DNA of 64,000 nt, from the NCBI GenBank assembly GCA_020744425.1, contig JAGMUV010000016.1:620001-684000 (forward strand), read 5' to 3'. The DNA is from Dactylonectria macrodidyma. Lineage: Eukaryota > Ascomycota > Sordariomycetes > Hypocreales > Nectriaceae. Numbering within the stretch: position 1 is the first letter of the stretch; each line of letters begins with the position of its first letter. Below are positions 22,007-32,431 of the stretch, piece by piece. The notes beneath the pieces were generated by a model. It worked only from the letters and a program-made list of their open reading frames with translations. It was not told the origin of the DNA and did not search any database. The position numbers and the translations under genes were made by a program.

Positions 22007-22711
22007 ATGGATATTGAGTACTTCAGCCCTTTAGCGAGATTGTTGGGATTCTGCCAGTGCTGGTGTCGATCACGTCCCGAAATTCAGAAAAGGCATCCCA
22101 GATCAGCATTGAATTGCTCGGCAATATACCACCTGGCGACTCGCGTGGGACTCCATGGTGACAACAGCCATGTGGATGCCAAGAGCGAACCCCTGGGTGC
22201 AGCAAGCCAGACACAACTTCGATTCTGCGGGTTATCTGCCTGGTGGCAATTGAGAACAGAGCTTGAGCAGTGTTTCAAAGACCCCAACACGGATAACGCT
22301 TGTGAGCTATGGCTGGCAAAGCTAGTCCTTGATGTCAACAAAGAAGACGTCAAATATGACGAAATGTGGCGCCGAATTCCGCACATGCATAGCGTTCATC
22401 TTCAAACGGAATATTCTTCAACCAACCAAGACTTCAGCGTAAAGTTTCTTGATCCCGAAAATGCGTTTCATGAGGCCGTGGCCGCGATCCTGGCTGAATG
22501 CGAGCTTCGAAGTATGCATTCACCTTGCACATCATACGCTGTGAATTGTTGACTAATGATACACTTAGGAGAAACCATCATCGAGAGCAGTGAAATAGAT
22601 CAAGGTGTTGCCTTTAATGCGGAAAACCATGATTCGCTACTAGGCACGTTGCTCTGCAGGACTCTAATCGATATTGTGGAACCTCCCAAGATGCCAAAGG
22701 CTAGACTTTAG
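22007..22711 (+). CDS. conserved-looking hypothetical protein, 215 aa
   Basis: Exons 22007-22511 and 22569-22711, joined by a 57-bp intron (GTATGC donor, CTAAT branch, CTTAG acceptor), keep one frame to TAG. Blocks such as LGAASQTQLRFCGLSAWWQL, ELEQCFKDPN, CELWLAKLVLDVNKED, MWRRIPHMHSVHLQTEY and FNAENHDSLLGTLLC look like a folded, selected protein rich in Trp, Cys and acidic pairs. I do not recognise the domain. The gene follows the vWA stop by only 37 bp, too little for a normal terminator and promoter, so the two may be read from one transcript or be split parts of a larger gene. Confidence 0.6.
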
Positions 22712-23220
22712 TGGTTCGTGAGAAAGTCGTTTACGTATCGCGGTATAAGTAGAAAGACCAGTTGGGTTGAAGGTGATACATATTCATGTCCTGCATTACT
22801 ACAGCCGGGATTCAAAACAAAAGCAACCCTCCTTTCGCGTCATCATTCTTAGAATCATGCAACATTAGAACTGTGAGGAAACAAGATGATTAGCGGTGTG
22901 GCGTACGATGATCTGGAATAGATTGGTCCGTTGAGAAGTTTATATGGGCTGTTCTTGCTAAAGATGTGATTCAATAGCTCAATCCTGACGAAAGATGCTG
23001 GGTTGTCTGTCGGGAAAGGAGAATTGCTATGGGTGCCGCGGGGCCCCTCAAAGACTCTTGGGGCCGGGAGAGGGGGGTACGCTTGGTTTGGTGAGGGTAA
23101 AATAAACGATAACTGATCCCTTTTAGGAAAACTCTATAGTCTATTTTACGGAACGCCGATTCATTCAAGGATGTTACCAGGACAGACCCGTGAGTATGTA
23201 TTCCTAGAGCACCACCCATA

Positions 23221-23365
23221 GCCACCTCGATACAACCGCTAGCCGCGAGATCATCTTCTGCGGTGCATACATAAGTAGTATCTAGAAGATAATAGCGAAT
23301 ATGCCCCGAATAACACCGTGGCATCGCTGAAAGTGTTCGTCGTCACATTTCTGTAAATAAGCTAC
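23221..23365 (+). pseudogene. decayed copy of the RING ligase gene 5' end
   Basis: Matches 17741-17883 of the RING gene almost end to end: GCCACCTCGAT, ACCGCT-GCCGCGA, TCTTCTGC, ATGCCC, then TCGTCGTCAC and TAAATA. It passes the exon 1/intron 1 boundary, so it arose by DNA duplication, not from mRNA. Many differences are G to A or C to T (for example GATGCGACC to GATACAACC and CTGG to CTAG), which adds stops. It cannot encode the ribbon. Confidence 0.7.
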
Positions 23366-23951
23366 CCTATAGCCAGTCTTTTGGCGAAACAAGGTGGCTC
23401 CCATTGAGCCTTGAATAGGGATGATCAAGTGTGAAAAATGGGTAGCGCCTGAAACATGATCCCTCCATAGCCTACTCCCCGCTTCAATTGCCCCAACAAG
23501 GTCGCTGTCTTCCAACCACATTCTCTCGCAAATTTTCACCTATTCTAGAGCACCATGTCCCATAGTTGGGGCCGTAGTTGTGAAGCTGCCACCACGCAAC
23601 TCCTCGCTTCATCCAGTTTATTCATCATCTGCCATACGAGTACTTGACTGCCACGTAGAGTGTCAGTCATCGATTGGCAGTTGCCGATGTCATGGTGTTT
23701 GAGGCCATCCCAATGACCGAGCGAGGCGGCCATTCCTACTCGACCACGCATCTCCGGCTTGACTGCACATACCACCTGCAATCAAAATGAACCCTCTTTT
23801 CAATCGCCGCCCCATAGAGAAAGAGCCGGTGGTGTAGTCTCTTGTGTCGTAGTCTCTTCCGTGTGACGCGTCTCCACTGGGATACCCTCGACATCGGTAC
23901 TCTAGGCTGCTCATTCTAGGTTCATTCCGAAGTCCGAAGCCTCAGGACAGG

Positions 23952-24048
23952 GCAAGTCATGTTACAATTCATGATAAAAAGATCATGAAAGTGTCCCCAG
24001 TATAGTCCGCAGCACAAAGATGACAGAATGCAGACGAATGACGATGCT
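23952..24048 (+). repeat. dispersed repeat R3, copy B (97 bp)
   Basis: Gap-free partner of 20196-20292 (89 of 97 positions identical by eye). Non-coding. Confidence 0.85.
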
Positions 24049-25455
24049 GTTCTGCTGCTGGCTTTTGGCTGCGACAATTAAGTAGTGGATGCATCATCTC
24101 AGAATAGCGGCGAACTCGGAGCGGGCAGAATAACAGTGGTGCAGAGCTAAGCAGCCACCGAAGTTGTGCGCAAATGCATTACGATCAGCCAGTACCGGGG
24201 TTGCGGACTAGACGAAGTCACTGCTAGAGAGGCGGCGGCATACGGAACCCGTCGTACTTTTGCTGGTGCTGCTCTACGTGCCCAGGCACAGGCAGTCGCT
24301 TCCTCGCGTTTGGTCGCGTCGCACTTGGCCTCCAATACGCTACAGCACATCCCGGGCGGCCTGCGTTAGCGGCGTCGGGGGCAATGGTCGGCCATTGTTC
24401 TGCCTGGCGCAATGCTGTTGCTATCAGCAGAGCGTCTCTTCTCATTGTAGATATTCGCACGAAATTGGTCTCTATCTACAATAATAGAGTAGTGTTACTG
24501 GTGGAAAACATGGCAAATTTGTTGTTCCTCCAGCCGGGCAGTGAAAAGTGCCGCACCTCCCACTATAATGGCCTTGCCAGTCTCACTACTCCGAGGAAAG
24601 CAGTGTACTTCTCGCCATGTTCAGCCATCCCAGAAAGCTGCAGACGCATCGTAACAGCTACGCAATGTCCTTGTGGGATACAAGAGCCGCCTAGCTTGAT
24701 TACAGGGATAGAAGCCGTCCCCCCGGGCGTAGATGGCATCTGAATCCCCCCACAAGCCTGATGTACTACGGACTTTAAGTACTGTGACTCATGCCTGGGC
24801 ACTCCTACTCCTCAGCCTGTTGGTAAATCACCTCGAGTGTGATTCGGTGAGGCTGCCTCTCGTTTTTCAGGGCCTGTAAGGTCTCACTAATAAGTGTCTT
24901 CGCCACTGCCTTCGAGTAGCAAGGCCCTACGGGCTCTAATCGCACGCCGGAGGAGAATTTTTCCACTGAAAAAACAGCGAAGACTCGGAGTACGTAGGTA
25001 GTGCAAAATATCCAGGACCGTAGAAGGTACAGCTAGCTAGCCATCCTTGCCTCCCTGTCTCTCCATGCGCTTTGTGTTGCCGATGGACCAGGTAACTTTC
25101 TCAAAGCAATACGGGGGGCAGGGGCAAGTAAGCACGCCCTATAGTGCCAACAAGTATCTACAAATAGCTTAATATTTGTGAATCTGTAACAGTGCTCAGT
25201 CGGGTTCACCGCCTGGTTCTCAGCCAGGGGTTTCGAGACTAGCCCAACCCGTCGGACACGTAACACATCCTGGTTGCCTTATTTTCGCCTTAGCTTTGCC
25301 TTCCGTGATATGACAGTGGGCAACCTATTAAAGGCAAAAGCAATCACACCAGTCCCTTGCCCTTCCATGAATCCACACCAGATCACAACACAACACCGGC
25401 AATGCGCAATACTTACGCCTAGTCGCAGCAGTGGCATCCGCTTCAACAATCACCG

Positions 25456-28400
25456 ATGAGCCGACGCCGTACCTTTCCCTACTTCCAGCAGCTGCCGTTC
25501 CTGGTCGAGGGAGAATCCCAGCGTGATGCCGCCCTTCAAGGGATTCTGAAGCAGCTCTACATCGCCATCAAGGCCGAGGACTTCTCTTCCGGCACCCTCC
25601 ACTGGACTCGAGAGCTGCAAGAATGGCTCAAACTAAAGTTTGAAATGACAAGGGAGCTGAGAGCGAAACTCGTCAAGCTCTTCTATTCCCTCGCCCTCTC
25701 CCCCGGCCTGGATACTACCAATACCAATCAATTCTTGCACATGGTGTTGACCCTGACAAGGTGCGACCGCTAGCTTTCCCCCATCGTATAACTCGGCATT
25801 GACAAATCTCTGTAGGAAAAACCACTACCTAAAACCGGGCGAAGACCTTACGCTCGAATGGCGTCCTCTGTGGAACGAGATCAAGGCTTGGGCCCTGCCC
25901 TCCGAAGTCCCAGCCCACCAGAGCAACCGAAGGCAATGGACTAAGCAGTTCCTCGAACTGTGCATGCACGCCAACACATACTTTGACCCCGCGGATCGTC
26001 GGACGATGCTGGATGAGTTCTTGCCCTTTTTCAGCGTGGGTGAGTTGTCCAATGCATTCACAGTCTTGGGCGCTCTCAACCTGTTGCTGCCCTGTCTTCC
26101 AGCGCCTGTGGATAGGCCTCAATCGCAACCAAGCGATTTCTTCCCTACCTTGTTCCATCTATGGTCGATTATCAATCGCTCCAAAGAGATCGATGTCTTC
26201 TTCATCGATCTCTTTTCGCGGATGGCCAGAGACCACATGCCTTGTTCTTACGTCCTGTTCCACGCACATGGCATCTTTACCAAGGACCAGTCCGATCTGA
26301 TCTTCACGGCCATTTTACGGCTGACCCAGATCCCCGTTGGTCAAGCGAATTCCCCTTACATCCCCCTGGATTACCTGCCTGGGGCGAGTTTTTGCGTGTG
26401 GAAAGATGAGGAGGAGTACCCTGTATCATACATGGCTGCTCGCTTGATTGTGAGCTCCCTCTCCCCCGCCGCATTGAGCGAGGAATACTCCATTATAACT
26501 AGCTTGGAAGGATTTATGGAGTCTATCGAAACCTTCTTCCACCCCTCCAACCAAGGCGACTGGACTACCATGTTAGGACAGCTCACGTTGTACCTGACTG
26601 AGGCTTTCGTCTCGCGATGGAATCGCGAGCAGAGCGGTGAGCTCGATATTCCACAGGAGCGCAGAATCAACGATGATCTCAAGAGGCGGTTCGTGCTATC
26701 CCTGAAGGAAGTCATGTTCATGGGCATGTTCTCGAAAAGCACGAGGGTATCGTATTACTACTGCAGGGCCTTGCAGGGCCTTGCCTACCTTGAGCCTGAT
26801 CTGGTCTTCCCCGGGGCTCTGCAGCGCTTTTACCCAAGTCTCCAGGGCTCGGTTGCAGTCCACAGAACCGCCTCTAGTCTGAAAGGACTGCGGATGATTG
26901 CAAACGTCATGTCCAAACTCAAGGGATACCGTTGTCACATCCCCGCATTGTTGGCTCTTGCCCTCCCAGGTATCGATGCCAATGACCTTAACAAGACACA
27001 GTATACTCTCAACTTTATTCAGAGTGTCGCCTTCAGCATTCCTATGGTAACTTTGAGCAAAGAAGGCAGCCACATTCGCGACACAACGCTGGCTATGCAG
27101 TGGGTTCAGGCTGAGATGGGCCGTATGGAGCGGGACGGCCAGGATGTCAAGATTGACTACAATAACGAGCTAAGCGATGAGGACGAAGCCAACATTTTAA
27201 GATCCTCAACCACCGGATTTAGAGAGTTCATCTTGACTCTCCTGGGTAAGGTATTTACCCTCCTCGAAAACCTGCCGGACGCCAATCAAGTCCGAGGAGG
27301 TACCCCGGAAGGTTATGTCATTCATGCCCTACCTGCGGCTTTGTCACCTTTATTCATGTCGTTATCGCCGGAGCTCTTTGACATGGCTCTAGAGAAAGTT
27401 GCGTCGTTTGTTTCTAGCCATGTCGTCCACCAGGCTAGGGATGCGATGGCCTGGATTCTCAACGCACTGTGCAAAGTGAACCCGGAGAAAACCTTGAAGA
27501 TGTTTATCCCTATGCTAGTCGTCAGTATTCGCAACGAAATCGACTTCAACAACGCCGCTTCAGATCGAAGCAGCGGGACAGACTACCTGCCCCGAGACCG
27601 TGCTTTGGTGTGGTATGTCAGCATGCTAGCAGTGGCTATTGTCCATGTTGGCAGCGAGGTACTCAAGTACAAGGAAGAACTCCTAGGTATTGCGGAGTAC
27701 ATGCAAGAGAAGTGCCGTGGCCTGCCCACCATCCTCATTTCCAGCTTTATCCACCATCTCCTCCTGAACTTGACCCACACCTACCCCATCGATTACGCAC
27801 TATTTGAACCCAAAGTTATTAAGCGTGGTATCGATGTCGACGATTGGGGCAAGACCACTGCGCCAGCCGATCTCACCATCCGTTGGCACCAGCCTTCCCC
27901 TGCCGAGATCGATTTCGCCGTCGAACTCTTCGCGTCGCAGACTAGGTCAGCTAAAGCGCAACTGGAGCTTTTGATGAGCGACAACCCGCCGGTGAGCAGG
28001 AAGGGAAAGAATAAAAAATGGTCCGACGAGGTATCCAGGCTTATGCAGCAGATCGGCTTGGTTATATCTGGAATGGCCACCATGTTTGACCCAGAGCGCG
28101 CCGCAGGCGTGATCAACGGCGTTACCGTTGAAGAGCACGATGCTGGGGACGAAGACGAGATGATGATGGACAAGGAAGAGGACCCACTTGCCGGAGTTGC
28201 TGAAGACGAAGAGCTCCGGCCTCAGTTCCGCTACAAGGCAGCGTATGTCCTTAAATCGAGCCATCCCGCCTACGGCAAGATTCATGACCTGCGGGACGAG
28301 CTCGGTCATCTCCTCACAAAGACACACTCCTTTCTTAGCAAGAATCAAGAGGACGACGTTGATTGCTTCACCGCGCTGTATGCGGCCTACCGGACCTGGA

Positions 28401-31295
28401 TCACCGATGTTGGCAATGAACATTCTGCCCACCTTCTTGAAAGGCATCTGATACTGTACAAGACAGACATCTCTGCCTTCAGGATCAAAGGTCTCAGAAA
28501 GGTATATCCACGCCCTTTGCTCATCAAGAGAGCCGAGGCATACCACCTCCTGCGCCGAAAGCACAACGCCTCCGCAAGGCAAAAGAGCGAGTTGGACAAG
28601 CAACTTTTACTCGACCTTGCCGAGTCCTGCTTGTCGCTGTACGCCGATGTTCGGCAGGTGGCACAAAGTGCCCAGCACTCGTCACTACAGGCACTCATCG
28701 GAGGCGAACCCTTGGTGATCCCAGTCATCCTGGAGAAGCTCAAACTCGCTATTGAGACAAATGATCATGATCGAATCAAGGGAGGCATGTACACCTTGCT
28801 GTTCACGTCCCTGATCAAGACTTTGCTCAAAGACTGGCGTTTCGCTCCTGAGACTATGCGCCTGTACATCAAGACGGCTGGCATCGACAAGCCGTCCATC
28901 CAGAACCTAGGATCTTCTGCGCTAGATACACTGATTGATTTTGGGAAGCCATTTGAGCGGATGATCATCGTGGACGATACCGTTGTAAGCACGATCAAAC
29001 CAGCAGATGACGCTTCTGCTGCAATCAAATCCCGCCATCAGTTCATCCTCCAGCGCCGAAGCAGAGTGGAGGATTCTAAAGCTAGCCTCGGCCTAGAGCT
29101 TACACAACTGGCCAAGGGTGCGCACTGGAAGATCGCTAGGTGCTGTGTTATTTTTGCGACAAACTTGTGTCTTCGATTCGTAGGTGTAGCACCTGCCGAG
29201 TTTGTTGACCTAGTTGCCCGTGGGACAAACGACCCTCACCCGCGTCTCCGAGGGTATTATCTGAATGCGTTTGCTTCTGTCTTGAACACAGTAAATATGC
29301 GCGCAGTATATGGCCATGAGTATCGCAATTACCTTCTTGAGGAAACTGTAGAAAGGAACAGGGTTGCAATTCCCGTGGAGAAGGGGGATGCGGCATTTAC
29401 TCAGCGCTTCCTCGAATCTTTCAAGCAGCCTGATGGCGCAGAATTCATGGTTGATTCCGACCACCCTGGCTGGTTGGTATGGGGAAAGAAGTTTACGGCA
29501 TTCCGCGCTGGGCCTCTGCCATTTGATTCCTACGATGAGGTGGAAACTGCCGTTAGGGCGCAGATTGGCGCAATAGTGACGCGTGAATGGTTCTCCCATT
29601 GCTTTGAGTACCTCAAGCAAGAGCCGCAGGATGCTTTCACAGATACGTTCCGCCTGAGCAACGTCCGCCTGCTGATGCGCGTTTTTGACTTAATGCACTA
29701 CGGCAAGACTACCGTGACCATGGACGACATCAAGGAGTTGACGACAGAGGTGTATGGTGATGGTAACGACAAGCATCAGCACCGAGCCACCTCGGAGATC
29801 TTGGGTGCGCTACTTGCAGGCTCTAGCGAGGATCCCCCCGAGATTCGAAACCGAGTTTGGGAGTTTGCTGCGCCATTCTTGCTCAAGATTTTTGCAGATG
29901 ATTTGACACCAGAAAACTTGCAGTATTGGCTAGCCTGTCTCGGTTTGATTCTGAACTCAAAGGATCCTCGGCGATCACACGAGATCGTGGACGCCTTGCG
30001 CTCGTTCCGCCTAGACATGTCATCCAACGCTGCCTTCAAGGAGTCCTCGAAGGTGCAGCTGTTAGAATTCATGATCACTCATTTTAGCTGGCACTTTCGT
30101 CACGAGGCACCAATACTTGACGACTTTTTGGCACACATTGATCACCCGTACAAGTTGGTGCGTGTGGCAATCGGGCGCGTTCTGTCAGTGATCTACGGGA
30201 CACGTTACCATGAGTCTTTCAAAAATGTTAGCACACTCTTGGACGAGAACAAGGCAGATTCGTCTATCGGTATTCGGCCTTACCAACCCACTAAAGAGTT
30301 TTCATCGACCATCAAAGAAGTGTTTGGTCGGCTGGAAAAGTGGCGCCACGAACGAACTCCTGGCCAGCAGACGCCCAGTTCATACACGTCCGGGTCCAAG
30401 ACGGTGCTTATATGGCTCGGCAACACCCTCTCATCGGATGAGTGCACCCAGCTTGTACCCTTCTTCCCAGCGCCATTCATGGAAGAATTTTTGCACATGA
30501 TGGATGTCAAGGAAGACCCCGAGCTGATGAAGCATGCCTGCCATGTATACCACCATCTCCCCAACATTCCGTTCCGAGACGGTGAGGACGCCGAGTTCAT
30601 CGCGGCGCTCGTCCGCATCGGAAAGACGGCTGCTAGCTGGCATCAGCGGTTGCAGGCGCTGGTCAACATGCAGGCGATCTACTTTAGGCGGATTTTCCTG
30701 ACGCGGAGTGCCCAGCGAGCCCTCCTTTTCAATGCCGCGTCGGACATGTTGGGCGACTCGCAGCCCGAGGTGCGGTCCTGCGCCTCTGCTACACTAGCTG
30801 GCATGATTCGGTGCTCGCCTCGACGCATCCGTGACCCTATGATTGCGCACCTCAAGACTCGGTTCGAGGATGAGCTGCGGCACAACCCAATGCCAAAGCG
30901 TGGACGCCAGGTTCCTGGCATAGAGACTCCAGTAGAGGTGCACAAGCAAATCACAAGAAGACATGCGGCAGTCCTAGGACTGGGTGCCTTGATCGAGGCC
31001 TTCCCCTATGCGACTCCGCCACCCGAGTGGATGCCCGAAGTGTTGGCAAACTTGGCGAGGAGAGCGGCGGGTGATTCTGGAGTGGTGGGCAAGGCGACGA
31101 AGACGGTTTTAAGCGAGTTCAAGAAGATGAGGCAGGATAGCTGGGCCGTGGACCAAAAGGTACGTGTCTCTCAAGTCATCTAAAACAAGATGGCAGGGGT
31201 CATTAGCAGAGCAGGTTGCTAACCGTGCGTAGTATTTCACATCGGAACAATTAGAAGACCTAGAGGGCGTATTGTGGAAGAGCTACTTCGCGTAA
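25456..31295 (+). CDS. blm10: proteasome activator Blm10/PA200
   Basis: Exons 25456-25760, 25816-31159 and 31233-31295 (introns 55 and 73 bp) encode about 1903 residues. This is between human PA200 (about 1843) and yeast Blm10 (about 2143). It is a HEAT-repeat solenoid that caps the 20S proteasome in nucleus and cytosol, opening the gate for peptides and acetylated histones and helping assembly. Recognition rests on the N terminus (FPYFQQLPFLVEGESQ, LVKLFYSLAL), the repeated helical pairs, an acidic insert at about residues 790-825 and the C-terminal block ending in the last exon. Yeast and human proteins end in Tyr-Tyr-Ala, which docks in the proteasome alpha ring; here the end is Tyr-Phe-Ala, so the penultimate Tyr is Phe. 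The last exon is needed for this tail; reading into the second intron would remove it. Confidence 0.93.
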
Positions 31296-31852
31296 TGCGG
31301 CAATCTTCGAAATGCATTACGAGTTTAACCTCACAGCCTGTGGGAATGGCAACGGGCTGATTGCTCAAGCATTTGGGCTTAGCGAGGTCCAGGGGGGGAA
31401 GGGGTTGCAGAAATGGTTTAAAGGGAATGAGGAATGACGGGACATGCTTTCTAGAGACGCTGTTCCAACCAGAAAAAAGCGATTACACTGTCTTCTGTAT
31501 TGCTATATGAGGGCGAAAGCTTCTTTCCAGGCTCCAGTGATGTTCCAGTGCTGTTAATCCTCTGCATGAACGCCCGCATCAGTCTCCGCAATGACACCTA
31601 GAACGCCCTCGGCGATTCCTTTTCGGTATATAAAATGACTGTTTGAATGGCAAGATGAGAATGGAGAATAGAGGATTACGAAGATGATGAGGTATAAGGT
31701 GCATGTGAAGCTGTAGTCTATTGAAGACCGAAGGCTAGCTAGTGAATTGAGCTGCACTGATGATCCGCGTATGCTTCCGGATAAACCACCTCTGTTGCAT
31801 TATCACCGCGGATAGCTTAGGTTATCGGCGGCCGCGGGCCGGTTATTAGATT
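31296..31852. other. 3' region between convergent genes
   Basis: Non-coding DNA between the Blm10 stop and the stop of the minus-strand orphan. Presumably holds both 3' UTRs. No gene seen. Confidence 0.6.
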
Positions 31853-32431
31853 TTACGGCGTCGTAGGAGGAGTAATCGGGCTTGAGCCTGGCGTGTTAAG
31901 GCTGCTCGGATTCGGCGCATGACCAATTGATTGCCAAATTCTCTTCACCTCATTGGAGTATCTCCCGGTGAGGTCACAGATTTGGCTTTTTAGGTGTGTT
32001 AGCCATGTTTCCGGGTACAGTAGTCACACCACGTTGTTGAGCGATAGGTGGGTATCATTGTGTGAGCATGTGAGACTGAGGGGATTATCTTACCGTAACT
32101 TTGTTAAATGTAGGTCAATAAGCACGAGGGAAGATGTATCAGAGACGTGGTTATCCCGCCTTGCCTGCTCATGTGCATGGACAACTACCTCTTGTACATG
32201 CGGACCATTCGCCAGGAAGTCGGCCAAGAGAAACATAAAGTGTGAGTGGTTAACTATATAGTCGCCCATTTCACTGGTTAGGGTATTGGACCCATTCTGC
32301 GTGGTCGAAGCCGGTGCTGTGGCTATGGCTTCCCTTGTAAGAGTTTCCGACTGAGTATTGACCAGAGATGCTACCTCGCTGGTAGGTATGTCATCTGTCA
32401 TGGCCCTGAAAGCAGGTTCCAGGTCTAGCAT
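31853..32431 (-). CDS. hypothetical protein, 156 aa
   Basis: Exons 32431-32094 and 31985-31853, joined by a 108-bp intron (GTAAGA donor, GCTAAC branch, AAAAAG acceptor), give a complete frame. The product starts MLDLEPAFRAMTDD, has a Thr/Ser-rich stretch, then a helical block (MFLLADFLANGPHVQEVVVH, DTSSLVLIDLHLTKLRQICD, EVKRIWQSIGH) and a Ser/Pro/Thr tail ending SSPITPPTTP. Hydrophobic spacing suggests amphipathic helices, perhaps a protein-binding module as in C-terminal parts of fungal regulators, but I recognise no family. It is tail to tail with blm10. Confidence 0.55.

Larger units (their letters stand above)
22712..25455. other. intergenic region with duplicated relics
   Basis: Holds the RING-gene relic (23221-23365) and R3 copy B (23952-24048). 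Frames between 24147 and 24802 overlap on both strands without motifs. The last 150 bp are the leader of the Blm10 gene. Confidence 0.5.

Noticed and set aside
25761..25815. Possibility that the Blm10 N-terminal exon is a separate gene
   Set aside because: The 55-bp intron joins the exons in exact phase and the N-terminal block belongs to the family.
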